64,000 nucleotides of DNA from Bergeyella zoohelcum ATCC 43767 (lineage in GTDB: Bacteria > Bacteroidota > Bacteroidia > Flavobacteriales > Weeksellaceae). The DNA lies in contig NZ_JH932293.1 of NCBI RefSeq assembly GCF_000301075.1, forward strand, positions 318,417 to 382,416. The letters are read 5' to 3'. The notes under the pieces are model-generated. The model made no database searches. It saw nothing but the letters and a program-made list of their open reading frames with translations, and was not told the DNA's origin. Shown here piece by piece: positions 35,178 to 44,613 of the stretch. A program made the translations under genes and the position numbers. Positions within the stretch are counted from its first letter, which is position 1; the number at the start of each line of letters is the position of its first letter.

Positions 35178-35890
35178 TTATCCTTCTTTCAGATACTTTA
35201 AGAACGGACTTATCTTATCCATAGAATGAATATATCGGTACTGGAGTACTAAAGTGGATACGATACCGAATAAAATAATCATAATGGTTATGACAAAAAA
35301 ACCGAGACGCATAAGCTGATGTACATCTGTTATCATATCATAGTAAATGAGGTAAGAAGGACGAAGATTAATCATTAGATTTGCCACTAAACCGTATCCT
35401 GCTCCCATAGTTCCTTGAAGGCTATTGAGCTTATAATTACTAAAAGTTCTCGCCATTGTAAAGATTTTACGGTGTTTAATAAATACCATAAACGGAATGG
35501 TGCCCAATACCGCCAAAAGGATAATTACACCAATGAGAAAAAGCTCTCTTTCTACTCCCCTAGATAATAAAAAGAGTATTGCAAAGAATACCATGCCCAC
35601 TTTCAGTGAATAAAAAAGGATGCCTTAAGCCAAGCTTTTCGCTGGGCTTTGTACATTCTTCTTTCAAGGTCGGTTTTGTCATCTAAATCCCAACTGCCAT
35701 TCCAATAGACTTTCAAATCTTCACTCCATGTCAATTGGGTTTTATTAAATGCTTCTTCGAATGCATGCCCCTCTGCCATCAATGCCGTAATTTGTGTTAC
35801 AAAGTGATCATACACTTCTGCAATGATGTCTATAGACAGTTTTTTGGAAATCAAATAATGAACAATTTCAGTATGTTGGTTCTCTGTCAT
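35178..35890 (-). pseudogene. Frameshifted member of the HAAS-like membrane protein array
   Basis: Two adjacent frames, 35890-35603 (95 codons) and up to 35178 (last 140 codons), together make one protein. The first half has the shared N-terminal domain (LSIDIIAEVYDHFVTQITAL ... FEEAFNKTQLTWSEDLK). The second half is a string of membrane helices. The join falls at a run of six A on the + strand (35612-35617). Adding one base there gives RKAWLKASFFYSLKVGMVFF and a protein of 237 aa, the same length as the neighbouring paralogue. The gene is therefore frameshifted in a homopolymer: a real mutation, a phase-variable tract or a sequencing error. Confidence 0.8.
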
Positions 35891-36600
35891 AAGAAATTAA
35901 TTTTTCGTTTTAGTAGGTGCATGGTTTTTAAAAAATGGAAAAGCATGGTATTCGCATAGATAATCATCCAGCAAATCCCCACATAAGCAATGATTTTCAC
36001 CGTGGTATTAATTAGGGAAAAGTTTAAAAAATACAGCGGTGATACCCATTCTTCCCACGGACCAAGAAATTGTAAACCCAGATAAGCAAAAGGAAAAAAT
36101 GAAAATGTCTTCCATTGGTAAATGGAAAAACGGACATCCTTGAATTTCTCTTTAAACAAAATTCTATTAAAAATGAAAAAATACATGACGAAAAAAAAGT
36201 GCACCGATAGAAACAAAAACAATAGCCCTTTTAATAATTTTTGGTAAATTTCTAGGGAAAACCACTGCGTACTGAGGATAAGGAAAATAAAACTAAATAC
36301 CGTTATTTTAAGGGCGAAAATCATCGCTTTTTGATTGGCATCTGCTCTCATTTTCTTTTCTATTCTCGTCTGTACAGAGCGTTCATTTCTCACAATAACA
36401 TACCAAGGATATGCTGCTTCCAAATCTTCTTTCCATGCCATTTGGGTTTGTTCAAATGCTTGAGCAAAACTCAAATTTTGTGCTGTCATTGTCTCAGAAA
36501 TTTGCATAACAAAATGATCTTTCAATTCCAAAATAATATCTATCGGAATTTTCTTAGCTATTAGAAAATCAATAATTTCCTTGTATTGAGATCCGGTCAT
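35887..36600 (-). CDS. Membrane protein with N-terminal HAAS-like domain, second of array
   Basis: A 237 aa protein. Residues 1-60 (IPIDIILELKDHFVMQISET, ... FAQAFEQTQMAWKEDLE) match the same region in both neighbours. They resemble the cytoplasmic HAAS-type signalling domain found next to PadR regulators in Firmicutes; this assignment rests on context and helix pattern. Residues about 95-237 hold four to five hydrophobic helices. Its stop overlaps the start of the next paralogue by 4 bp. Function unknown; it probably works in the same membrane system as its neighbours. Confidence 0.75.
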   Translation of the reverse strand: MTGSQYKEIIDFLIAKKIPIDIILELKDHFVMQISETMTAQNLSFAQAFEQTQMAWKEDLEAAYPWYVIVRNERSVQTRIEKKMRADANQKAMIFALKITVFSFIFLILSTQWFSLEIYQKLLKGLLFLFLSVHFFFVMYFFIFNRILFKEKFKDVRFSIYQWKTFSFFPFAYLGLQFLGPWEEWVSPLYFLNFSLINTTVKIIAYVGICWMIIYANTMLFHFLKTMHLLKRKINFL

Positions 36601-36658
36601 TTTAGGTAAAAAAAGAAATAAGTTGGAGAATAAATGTGATGATAAAAACAGCCATAGT

Positions 36659-37378
36659 TTAAAAATCTGCCTTTAACCTGCGGTTAATTGTTTCTACACT
36701 TTTGCTATATTCTTTCAAATATAAAATCCCTACAATGGTAATATAGTTCCATGCAAAAAAGGTAATAAAATGGATAATAAAATCTATGGTTATTTCAAAA
36801 TTAAAATGAAAATCCATCAGCTGAGCTAAAAATTTTTCATATCTCCTAGGTAAAGTGGTTACCAGCATAGGCTGGTAAATAGTTCCCAAAAGCAATAAAC
36901 CTACTCCAGCTTCAGTAAAACTCAGCCTTTTCCTATGATTCCGCCTACTATTATTTACCAATTTCCATTTTGTAATGATATAATACACACCAATAAGAAC
37001 AAAAATAACATGCATCATCATCCAAGAATAGTACCCCAAATCTTCATCATACCGCATTAGTAACAAACAAGTTATAAAAGGAATAATATACCAATACAAT
37101 GCCTTGAGAAGAAATTTTCTATGCACTGTATTAATGGCTTTGTTTTCTAAAATAGTAATTTTTCTTCGCCATGGTAAAATATTTTTCTTAAACTTGAGAT
37201 CCTCCTGCCATGCTGTTTTTACTATTCTGAATGCTGTAGGAAAATCCCTTTGTTCATGTATCATCAGACTTTGTATCTGTTCAGTAATATGGTCTAGCAC
37301 CTCTAAATACAAATCTAATGGAAGTCTTTTTTCTCCTAAAAACCTTTTTATCGTAGCCCAATTTTCTTGTGTCATCAT
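36659..37378 (-). CDS. Membrane protein with N-terminal HAAS-like domain, first of array
   Basis: A 239 aa protein with an N-terminal helical domain (LPLDLYLEVLDHITEQIQSL, then FPTAFRIVKTAWQEDLK) followed by a basic linker and about four transmembrane helices between residues 90 and 225. It starts inside the last codon of the padR gene (4 bp overlap), so the two are translationally coupled and PadR probably controls the array. The three paralogues keep the same length and order of parts but differ much in sequence, which points to an old duplication. Confidence 0.75.
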   Translation of the reverse strand: MMTQENWATIKRFLGEKRLPLDLYLEVLDHITEQIQSLMIHEQRDFPTAFRIVKTAWQEDLKFKKNILPWRRKITILENKAINTVHRKFLLKALYWYIIPFITCLLLMRYDEDLGYYSWMMMHVIFVLIGVYYIITKWKLVNNSRRNHRKRLSFTEAGVGLLLLGTIYQPMLVTTLPRRYEKFLAQLMDFHFNFEITIDFIIHFITFFAWNYITIVGILYLKEYSKSVETINRRLKADF

Positions 37379-37698
37379 TTGCTAAAAATGGTATTAAGAT
37401 TAAAAATAAAGCTCCGCATTTCTGCTTCATGCAGTTTTTGCTGTCTTTTTCCTTTTTCGGTGAGTAGATAATACTTCCTATCTCTACCGTTGACCTTCTG
37501 TATTTCAGAATAAATAACGCCATCTGCCTCCAGCTTGTGCAAAATAGGATACAATGCTCCTTCCGTCATTTCAAGCTCTCCTTGGGTGAGTTCCTTTGCC
37601 CTCTGGGTAAGCTGATAGCCATACATTTTTACCTCCGTAGAAAGAAGTTTTAAGATGATATTTTGTAAAGTCCCTTTGTACAAGGCGTTTTTCTTCAT
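37375..37698 (-). CDS. PadR family transcriptional regulator
   Basis: A 107 aa winged-helix repressor of the PadR type. Key parts are YKGTLQNIILKLLS at the N-terminus, the recognition region GYQLTQRAKELTQGELEMTE, and EGALYPILHKLEADGVI with the wing KVNGRDRKYYLLTEKG. The start at 37698 (KKNALYKG) is preferred to one eight codons upstream that would run through the promoter. It heads an operon with three membrane paralogues, the usual PadR arrangement in which the regulator controls membrane proteins encoded with it. Confidence 0.9.
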   Translation of the reverse strand: MKKNALYKGTLQNIILKLLSTEVKMYGYQLTQRAKELTQGELEMTEGALYPILHKLEADGVIYSEIQKVNGRDRKYYLLTEKGKRQQKLHEAEMRSFIFNLNTIFSK

Positions 37699-37709
37699 AC
37701 CTATATAAC

Positions 37710-37734
37710 TTATGTATTGCAAATATATACATAA
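37710..37734 (-). promoter_or_regulatory. PadR promoter with operator-like inverted repeat
   Basis: TTATGTAT (37710-37717) and ATACATAA (37727-37734) form an inverted repeat containing the ATGT...ACAT half-sites known for PadR proteins. Minus-strand TATATTTG (37727-37720), an exact -7 box, lies between the arms, so binding would block transcription. Confidence 0.55.
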
Positions 37735-37898
37735 TTTTCTTAGGTATTATATTTTTTTTACTCATAAATTCTCTAAAAAATGATTTTCATTGTTTTGGAT
37801 TTTGCTAAAGTACTAACGAAGCCCTTTAAAATGAAATGAAGAAAATTCCTATATTTGGACTGAAAGAAATTTGATGCTCTACAATAAGAAAAATAAAT

Positions 37899-38813
37899 AT
37901 GGATAAAGAATTGACCAACAATTTTATTGACCAACTGAAAGAAGTAATGAACTTTGTGATTTTTAATGTCAGTGGAACTAAATTCACACTCATTACCCTC
38001 ATCTACATCATTATTGCTTCTAGCTTCTTAATTTTTCTCTCTAAAAGAATTACCCGGCTGCTGGAAAATAAACTCCTCGCTACTGCAATTGCCGAAAAAG
38101 GAACACGATCTGCCATAGTTACCATTATCCGATATGCTATTTTACTTCTAGGTTTCTTTTTTATCTTCAAAACCGCAGGCTTTGACTTAGGAGCATTCAG
38201 CTGGATGCTCGGAGCATTAGGGGTAGGTTTAGGTTTTGGCTTACAGAATATTACAAGTAATTTTATCTCGGGCATTATTATCCTTTTTGAAAGACCTATC
38301 AAAATAGGAGATAGAATACAAGTGGGAGATATCTCGGGGGATGTTACTTCTATTTCCATGCGTTCTACCACTATTGTCACCAATGATAATATCTCTATCA
38401 TCGTACCGAATTCTAAATTTATCAATGACAATGTGATTAACTGGTCTCATAATGATAGGAGAATAAGGGTGCATTATCCCGTATCTGTTTCCTACAAAGA
38501 AGACCCTGAAAAAGTGAAAGAAATCGTACTCAATATCGCAAATAATCACCCTGATGTACTGAAAAACCCAGAACCTGCCTTTTGGTTTGTAGAATATGGA
38601 GATAATTCTTTAAATTTTGAGCTGGTAGTCTGGACTTCTACCTATATTCAAAAACCCGTAGTTCTCAAAAGCCATTTGTATTATATTATTTTCAAAGAAT
38701 TTGCCAAACATAATATTGAAATTCCATTTCCACAAAGAGACATCCACATCCGCTCCGGGCTTCATAATAGCGAGAATGATGCTTCTCATCATGAAAAAGG
38801 ATTGCAAGAATGA
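37899..38813 (+). CDS. MscS family mechanosensitive ion channel
   Basis: A 304 aa small-conductance mechanosensitive channel protecting cells from osmotic shock. Three hydrophobic helices lie in residues 25-130. The pore helix is MLGALGVGLGFGLQNITSNF, the glycine/alanine-rich TM3 signature, followed by GIIILFERPIKIGDRIQVGD at the start of the cytoplasmic beta domain, and IIVPNSKFINDNVINWSHND. The C-terminal vestibule domain ends in FPQRDIHIRSG. TATATTTG at 37850-37857 is a likely -7 box. No neighbouring gene is clearly linked. Confidence 0.93.
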   Translation: MDKELTNNFIDQLKEVMNFVIFNVSGTKFTLITLIYIIIASSFLIFLSKRITRLLENKLLATAIAEKGTRSAIVTIIRYAILLLGFFFIFKTAGFDLGAFSWMLGALGVGLGFGLQNITSNFISGIIILFERPIKIGDRIQVGDISGDVTSISMRSTTIVTNDNISIIVPNSKFINDNVINWSHNDRRIRVHYPVSVSYKEDPEKVKEIVLNIANNHPDVLKNPEPAFWFVEYGDNSLNFELVVWTSTYIQKPVVLKSHLYYIIFKEFAKHNIEIPFPQRDIHIRSGLHNSENDASHHEKGLQE

Positions 38814-38865
38814 TAGCACTTCCTTATTGCTTCAGTGAAAAGCAGCTGTTACCTTAATCAAAATC

Positions 38866-38909
38866 ATGATAAATATCATATTGTATAATATATTTTTTCA
38901 TTAGTTTTG
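38866..38909 (+). promoter_or_regulatory. Promoter with upstream 14 bp dyad
   Basis: TTG (38881-38883), 18-base spacer, TAGTTTTG (38902-38909): consensus promoter. Just upstream is the dyad ATGATA-AA-TATCAT (38866-38879), placed where an activator could bind. The start codon follows 29 bp downstream at 38939. Confidence 0.6.
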
Positions 38910-38938
38910 TGCAAATTTATTTTTATTTATTCCAAACA

Positions 38939-39481
38939 ATGAGAAAAATTTGGTTTACATTTTTATTCATTTTCGCTATTGTTTCTTGTGACCGTATTGA
39001 AAATACAGTTGTAGATAACCGACAAGAGGAATTGCTATTTCATTTTAGTAAGTTTGATATTATTGAAGGGGCAGGAATAGATATGAATGATGATGGAGTC
39101 ATCAATACAAATATATTAAAGGAACTATATGCCTCTAATTATTTTTCTACCCCTAGAAGAAGAGATATGGAACTTCGTGTTTCTCTTGATCATAATAATC
39201 CTTGGAGTATTATAACATTTACTTTTCCTGAGGTACAAACCTCTTCTTATGACGGTGGATTTCTTGGCATCCAGTTATCTTCCCTTCATACGCTTTATTT
39301 TAAAAAAGGAACTGAGACGGATACTGAAATGATTTTAGGCAGTGGTCTTAAAGTATTTTCTTTCAAAAAAATAACGGATACAAGGTATAGGCTCATCATG
39401 GAAAAAAGTTATTTTAACTATGCTACCAATGCTAAGGAGAGTAGAAAATTTGAGGTAGAGTATTTTGAATACCAAAGATGA
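38939..39481 (+). CDS. Predicted lipoprotein, unknown function
   Basis: A 180 aa protein with signal peptide and lipobox AIVSCDRI (Cys about residue 17). The mature part is beta-rich, with GAGIDMNDDGVINTNI near residue 43 that recalls a calcium-loop-like Asp/Asn pattern, and no recognised domain. The start at 38939 (RKIWFTFLFIFAIVSC) is preferred to one ten codons upstream. Single-gene unit with promoter and terminator. Confidence 0.72.
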   Translation: MRKIWFTFLFIFAIVSCDRIENTVVDNRQEELLFHFSKFDIIEGAGIDMNDDGVINTNILKELYASNYFSTPRRRDMELRVSLDHNNPWSIITFTFPEVQTSSYDGGFLGIQLSSLHTLYFKKGTETDTEMILGSGLKVFSFKKITDTRYRLIMEKSYFNYATNAKESRKFEVEYFEYQR

Positions 39482-39495
39482 TAACTTCTGAAACA

Positions 39496-39524
39496 AAAAC
39501 TGCCCCTTTCGGGGCAGTTTTATT
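39496..39524. terminator. Bidirectional terminator
   Basis: AAAACTGCCCC (39496-39506) and GGGGCAGTTTT (39511-39521), loop TTTC. It serves both the lipoprotein gene and aconitase, which converge here. Confidence 0.88.
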
Positions 39525-39548
39525 ATTATGGAACGATAAGTAAAAACA

Positions 39549-41825
39549 CTATTCCGTTTTTTTGGCTTCCTCAGCTATCAGATTAAGGGCAGAGCCTGCT
39601 CGGAACCAGCCTATTTGCTGTTCATTATAAGTATGGTTTGCCAATATTTCATCCGTAGTACCATCTTTGTGGGTAACCTTAAGAACTAAAGGCACATTAG
39701 GTGCAAAATCTACCAAATTAATGAAATCAATGGTATCATCCTCCTGAATTTTATCATAATCAGCTTCGTTTGCAAAAGTAAGTGCCAGCATTCCTTGCTT
39801 CTTCAGATTGGTTTCGTGGATACGCGCAAAAGATTTTACCAAAACCGCTTTCACACCAAGATGTCTCGGTTCCATAGCAGCATGCTCACGGGAAGAGCCT
39901 TCACCATAGTTATGGTCTCCCACCACAATGGAAGGTACTCCACTTGCCTTATAATTTCTCTGTACGGCAGGTACTTCCCCATATTCACCCGTCAGTTGGT
40001 TTTTCACCTGATTGGTTTCCATATTATAGGCATTCACTGCCCCGATGAGCATATTATTAGAAATATTATCCAGATGTCCACGGTATTTCAGCCACGGCCC
40101 CGCCATAGAAATATGGTCAGTAGTACATTTTCCAAATGCTTTGATGAGTACTTTCGCACCCTCTATATTCTTCCCATCCCACGGCTGGAAAGGCTCTAAA
40201 AGCTGTAATCTATCCGAATTTGGATCTACGATGACTTGTACCGAAGAACCATCTTCTGAAGGCGATTGGTAACCATTATCCTCCACATCAAATCCTTTGG
40301 TAGGAAGCTCTGCTCCTTTAGGTTCATCTAATTTTACTTGCTCTCCCTTTTCATTGGTCAGCGTATCTGTAATCGGGTTAAAATCTAATCTCCCCGAAAT
40401 GGCTACCGCTGCCACCATTTCTGGCGAAGCTACAAAGGCATGGGTATTGGGGTTACCATCGGCTCTTTTCGCGAAATTTCTATTAAAAGAATGGATGATG
40501 GAGTTTTTCTCTTGTTTCTCTGCACCTTCTCTGTCCCACTGCCCTATACATGGACCACAAGCATTGGTAAAAATTCTTGCGTTTTCAAATTTTCTAAAAG
40601 AATCAAGGAAGCCATCTCTCTCAGCGGTAAATTTTACTTGTTCCGAACCAGGGTTAATCCCCAAAATAGCCTTTGGTTTTACCCCTTTCGCCACGGCATC
40701 TTCTACGATGGAAGCCGCTCTGGAAAGGTCCTCATAAGAGGAATTGGTACAAGAACCTATGAGTGCCCATTCTACATCTAAAGGCCAACCATTTTCTAAG
40801 GCTTTGGTTCTAAATTCTGCCACAGGAGTAGCCAAATCTGGCGTAAAAGGCCCATTGAGATGCGGCGTAAGTTCAGAAAGATTGATTTCTATGACTTGGT
40901 CAAAATATTCTTCAGGATGAGCATAAACCTCCTCATCTCCTGTGAGGTGCTCTGCTATTTTATCTGCAGCCTCTACCACATCTTGCCTTCCCGTAGCTAC
41001 TAAATATCTTCTCATAGCATCATCATACCCAAAGGTAGAAGTAGTGGCTCCAATTTCCGCTCCCATATTACAAATGGTTCCCTTACCCGTTGCTGAAAGC
41101 GATTGAGCTCCTTCCCCGAAATATTCTACAATACAACCTGTACCGCCCTTCACCGTAAGAATACCTGCCACCTTAAGGATAACATCTTTGGCTGAAGTCC
41201 ATCCATTCATTTTTCCAGTAAGCTTCACCCCGATGAGTTTTGGCATTTTCAGCTCCCATGCCATACCTGCCATTACATCTACAGCATCAGCTCCGCCTAC
41301 CCCTATGGCTACCATTCCTAATCCACCCGCATTTACGGTGTGAGAGTCTGTTCCTATCATCATTCCACCTGGAAAGGCATAGTTTTCTAGTACCACTTGG
41401 TGGATGATTCCCGCTCCTGGCTTCCAAAATCCAATGCCATATTTATCACAAACGGAGCTAAGGAAATTAAATACTTCTGAGTTTTTTTGAATCCCCTCTT
41501 GAAGGTCTTTATCTGCCCCTACTCTTGCCTGAATAAGGTGGTCTGCATGCACAGTAGAAGGAACAGCTACTTTCTTTTTTCCTGCTTGCATAAACTGCAA
41601 TAACGCCATTTGAGCGGTGGCATCTTGCATAGCCACTCTATCCGGAGCAAAATCTACATAGGATTTACCTCTTTCATACGCTTCGGTAGGTTTTCCGTCC
41701 CAAAGGTGAGTGTATAGTATTTTTTCTGCAAGTGTAAGCGGTTTTCCCACAATCTTTCTTGCCGCTGCAATTCGTTCTGGGTAACGCTCATACACTTTTT
41801 TGATCATATCAATATCAAAAGTCAT
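39549..41825 (-). CDS. acn: Aconitate hydratase (mitochondrial-type)
   Basis: TCA-cycle enzyme interconverting citrate and isocitrate through a [4Fe-4S] cluster. The 758 aa length and N-terminus ([20 protein letters not shown]) fit the mitochondrial-like aconitase of Bacteroidota rather than E. coli AcnA or AcnB. Cluster ligands are in [18 protein letters not shown] (first Cys) and [15 protein letters not shown] (the other two). The [20 protein letters not shown] substrate region and the C-terminal swivel domain ([20 protein letters not shown]) are complete. Fe-S supply would come from the suf operon just upstream on the same strand. Confidence 0.95.
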   Translation of the reverse strand: MTFDIDMIKKVYERYPERIAAARKIVGKPLTLAEKILYTHLWDGKPTEAYERGKSYVDFAPDRVAMQDATAQMALLQFMQAGKKKVAVPSTVHADHLIQARVGADKDLQEGIQKNSEVFNFLSSVCDKYGIGFWKPGAGIIHQVVLENYAFPGGMMIGTDSHTVNAGGLGMVAIGVGGADAVDVMAGMAWELKMPKLIGVKLTGKMNGWTSAKDVILKVAGILTVKGGTGCIVEYFGEGAQSLSATGKGTICNMGAEIGATTSTFGYDDAMRRYLVATGRQDVVEAADKIAEHLTGDEEVYAHPEEYFDQVIEINLSELTPHLNGPFTPDLATPVAEFRTKALENGWPLDVEWALIGSCTNSSYEDLSRAASIVEDAVAKGVKPKAILGINPGSEQVKFTAERDGFLDSFRKFENARIFTNACGPCIGQWDREGAEKQEKNSIIHSFNRNFAKRADGNPNTHAFVASPEMVAAVAISGRLDFNPITDTLTNEKGEQVKLDEPKGAELPTKGFDVEDNGYQSPSEDGSSVQVIVDPNSDRLQLLEPFQPWDGKNIEGAKVLIKAFGKCTTDHISMAGPWLKYRGHLDNISNNMLIGAVNAYNMETNQVKNQLTGEYGEVPAVQRNYKASGVPSIVVGDHNYGEGSSREHAAMEPRHLGVKAVLVKSFARIHETNLKKQGMLALTFANEADYDKIQEDDTIDFINLVDFAPNVPLVLKVTHKDGTTDEILANHTYNEQQIGWFRAGSALNLIAEEAKKTE

Positions 41826-42009
41826 ATCAAAATAAGTTTTTATAATAAATAATAATTAAAGAGATTTTTAGCTGGATACTAATCATCAAATGTAGTAATT
41901 TTTTGATATTTGTGGAGCCTCTGTAAAGAATTTGGAATGAGTTTAAATAATATAGATTACAACACAAAGTATCACAAAAAGTGAGCGAATCTTTTTCCTA
42001 CAATAAAAG

Positions 42010-42047
42010 AAAAACTCCTCTAAGGAATACCCAAAAGAGGAGTTTTT
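42010..42047 (-). terminator. Terminator of the suf operon
   Basis: AAAAACTCCTCT (42010-42021) with AGAGGAGTTTTT (42036-42047), 12 bp stem, directly after the sufD stop on the minus strand. The rest of 41826-42009 holds TACATTTG on the minus strand (41894-41887), a possible -7 box for aconitase. Confidence 0.85.
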
Positions 42048-42061
42048 ATCAAGACAATCTT

Positions 42062-43342
42062 TTAAAACTCTATACCTACTTCTAATTTTTCGGCAAGCAG
42101 TCTAGAAATTTTCTCTTTCAGTGGCTCTATATCTATATTTTGCATGGCATCATTGGCGAAAGCATAGAGGAGCAATGCCTGTGCTTCTTTCTTAGAAATT
42201 CCTCTGGCTCTGAGGTAAAAGAGTGCATCTTCGTTTAGCTGCCCCACGGTACAACCATGGGAGCATTTCACATCATCGGCAAAAATCTCTAGTTGTGGCT
42301 TGGTATCTATGGTAGCCCCTTCGCTGAGAAGCACATTATTATTTTGCTGGTAAGCATTGGTCTTTTGAGCAATTTTATCCACGAAAACCTTTCCATTAAA
42401 AACGCCATGTGCCTTATCTTTGAAAATCCCTTTATAATTTTGGTAAGACTCACAATTTGGCTGATTATGATGTACGGCGGTATGATGATCCACCAGCTGT
42501 TCCCCTCCGATGATGGTAATTCCATTCATAAAGGAATTAATATTTTCCCCATTGTGAATAAAATCCAAATTGTTACGAACCAGTTTCCCTCCGAAAGAAA
42601 AAGTATTCACCGTAGCCAAACTATCGCGTTCTTGCTTAGCAAAAGTATGATCCACTAAATAAGAACTAGCATTGTCATTTTGAAGTTTATGCCAATCTAC
42701 CTTGGCATTAGATGCCACAAAAATTTCCGTTACGGCATTGGTAAAAGTATAAGTAGTATCAAAATTATGATGACTTTCAATAATTTCCACCTTCGCTCCT
42801 TCTTCTGCTATCAATAGGTTTCTTACATTGTAGCAAGTGTTTTCTTCTTGGTTTTGAGAAAGGTAAAACACATGAATTGGCTTTTCTATCACCGTATTTT
42901 TAGGGATATGAAGAAAAAAACCGAAGCTGTATAGTGCGGTATTCAGTTGGGTAAAAGCCAAATCTTTATTGGCTATTGTATCCAAATACTGCTTTACCAT
43001 AGGCTGGTATTGCTCGTGATTCTGAACATATTCTAAGGAAAGAAATTCCGCATTCTCTATGGAGATTTTAGAAAGTTCCTTGTGTAACTCACCGTTCACA
43101 AAAACGAGCCAATCAAAATTTTCTTCGCCCAAATGCAACTGATTGAGCTGCTCTTTGGTAATATTATGCGTTTTTTTAGGACTAAAATTATAGTCTTTTT
43201 CGGTTACCTCTTTCAGGTGAGTATATTTATATTCTTCGTCTTTCTTAGTAGGAAAACCCAAGCTAAGAAACTTCTCCAAAGCGGCATGTTTTTCCCCTTG
43301 GAGCGTATTTTTTTGTTTTTCTATCCGTTCTAATAATGCCAT
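42062..43342 (-). CDS. sufD: Fe-S cluster assembly protein SufD
   Basis: Subunit of the SufBCD scaffold on which Fe-S clusters are built. The 426 aa protein has the beta-helix core seen in SufB/SufD, with FVASNAKVDWHKLQNDNASS, FSFGGKLVRNNLDFIHNGEN and a C-terminal CSHGCTVGQLNEDALFYLRA block in which the His and Cys are conserved. The end RLLAEKLEVGIEF is complete. It is last in the operon, 45 bp after sufC. Confidence 0.94.
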   Translation of the reverse strand: MALLERIEKQKNTLQGEKHAALEKFLSLGFPTKKDEEYKYTHLKEVTEKDYNFSPKKTHNITKEQLNQLHLGEENFDWLVFVNGELHKELSKISIENAEFLSLEYVQNHEQYQPMVKQYLDTIANKDLAFTQLNTALYSFGFFLHIPKNTVIEKPIHVFYLSQNQEENTCYNVRNLLIAEEGAKVEIIESHHNFDTTYTFTNAVTEIFVASNAKVDWHKLQNDNASSYLVDHTFAKQERDSLATVNTFSFGGKLVRNNLDFIHNGENINSFMNGITIIGGEQLVDHHTAVHHNQPNCESYQNYKGIFKDKAHGVFNGKVFVDKIAQKTNAYQQNNNVLLSEGATIDTKPQLEIFADDVKCSHGCTVGQLNEDALFYLRARGISKKEAQALLLYAFANDAMQNIDIEPLKEKISRLLAEKLEVGIEF

Positions 43343-43387
43343 TACTCTAAAATTTCCGAATTATCCAATTAGCTTATTATCTAATTT

Positions 43388-44131
43388 TTACTTCACCAGC
43401 CAATCGTAGCCTTTTTCCTCCAGTTCCAAAGCGAGAGATTTATCGCCTGTTTTAATGATTTTACCATCTGCCAATACATGGACAAAATCTGGCTGAATGT
43501 AGTTCAATAGCCGTTGGTAATGGGTAATCAAAAGTACTGCATTGCCTTGATTTTTAAAATGATTTACTCCTTCGGAAACAATTCTTAGAGCATCAATATC
43601 CAATCCCGAATCGGTTTCATCCAAAATCGCCAATTTAGGATTGAGCATGAGCATCTGGAAGATTTCATTTCTTTTCTTTTCTCCTCCTGAGAAGCCTTCG
43701 TTTAGTGAACGAGAAAGAAACTCTTTTTTCATCCCCAAAAGCTCTGATTTTTCACGGATAAGGGCGAGCATTTCCTTAGCTGGCATCTCTTCAAGTCCGT
43801 TAGCTTTTCTGGTTTCGTTAATCGCTGCTTTTATAAAATTGGTATTAGAAACCCCCGGTATTTCTACAGGATATTGGAACGAAAGAAAAATACCTTTATG
43901 TGCTCTCTCTTCAGGAGCATCTTCTACAATATTCTCTCCCTCGAAGAGGATTTCTCCCTCCGTAACTTCATAGTCTTCTTTTCCTGCAATCACCGATGAC
44001 AGGGTGGATTTTCCTGCTCCGTTCGGTCCCATGATGGCGTGAACTTCCCCTGGTTTTATTTCAAGGTTAATCCCCTTAAGGATTTCAATACCGTCCTCTA
44101 TTTGTGCGTGTAAGTTTTTTATTTTAAGCAT
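43388..44131 (-). CDS. sufC: Fe-S cluster assembly ATPase SufC
   Basis: ABC-type ATPase of the cytoplasmic SufBCD complex. The 247 aa protein carries Walker [15 protein letters not shown] near residue 35, the signature [19 protein letters not shown] (the SufC form FSGGEKKR), Walker [21 protein letters not shown] and the H-loop [10 protein letters not shown]. The 482 bp upstream to sufB are not empty but hold a dead four-helix-bundle gene. Confidence 0.96.
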   Translation of the reverse strand: MLKIKNLHAQIEDGIEILKGINLEIKPGEVHAIMGPNGAGKSTLSSVIAGKEDYEVTEGEILFEGENIVEDAPEERAHKGIFLSFQYPVEIPGVSNTNFIKAAINETRKANGLEEMPAKEMLALIREKSELLGMKKEFLSRSLNEGFSGGEKKRNEIFQMLMLNPKLAILDETDSGLDIDALRIVSEGVNHFKNQGNAVLLITHYQRLLNYIQPDFVHVLADGKIIKTGDKSLALELEEKGYDWLVK

Positions 44132-44198
44132 GATATATTTATTTAATGTGATAATGAGGTAATTTGGTAATTTGGTAATTAGTATAATGAGGTAATTA

Positions 44199-44558
44199 CT
44201 AATTCCCGCATTCTCTCATTCTATTTTTTAGCGTGATAATAATTTTATTAACAATATTTTCTATTTCCTTTAAATCAGAAATTAAATTCTCACAATTGGG
44301 ATAGTTTTGAGAATAATGGCATAATTCTAACCAGTATTTAGTTTCTTCTATTTCTTTTGCAGAGATTTTGAATTTGTGAATAAAATCCTTTTTACTCTCG
44401 CTGTTTTGAGCTTCTCTAATGTTCGCTCATATAGAAGTTCCAGACCTTAATAATTGATTAGCAATGACAAATTTTTTCATTTGATGAAGTAACTCGCAAT
44501 ATTTAATAATTTCTAATGCGAATGAAAAAGTTTTATCTAAAATGATATTTTTTTCCAT
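44199..44558 (-). pseudogene. Four-helix-bundle protein gene with nonsense mutation
   Basis: Minus-strand frame from ATG 44558 to TAG 44199, 119 codons with one internal TGA at 44429-44427 (codon 44). The sequence around it reads LLRSGTSI-stop-ANIREAQNSESKKDF, where intact relatives have GTSIGANIREA, so a GGA glycine codon became TGA by one base. The family is the four-helix-bundle proteins first known from 23S rRNA intervening sequences (TIGR02436 type). The rest of the frame is open through [13 protein letters not shown], so the mutation is recent or the stop is read through. It lies between sufB and sufC in the operon direction. Confidence 0.8.
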
Positions 44559-44613
44559 AATTTATAACATTGCAATAAAAATCACCTCATTCCCCCATTC
44601 TCAAATTATCTTA

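Noticed and set aside
44150-44215. Short direct repeats (AATTTGGTAA, ATAATGAGGT) considered as a CRISPR or iteron array
   Set aside because: Units are under 12 bp, irregular and without spacers; similar low-complexity sequence occurs at 24640-24736, so it is ordinary intergenic repeat DNA.
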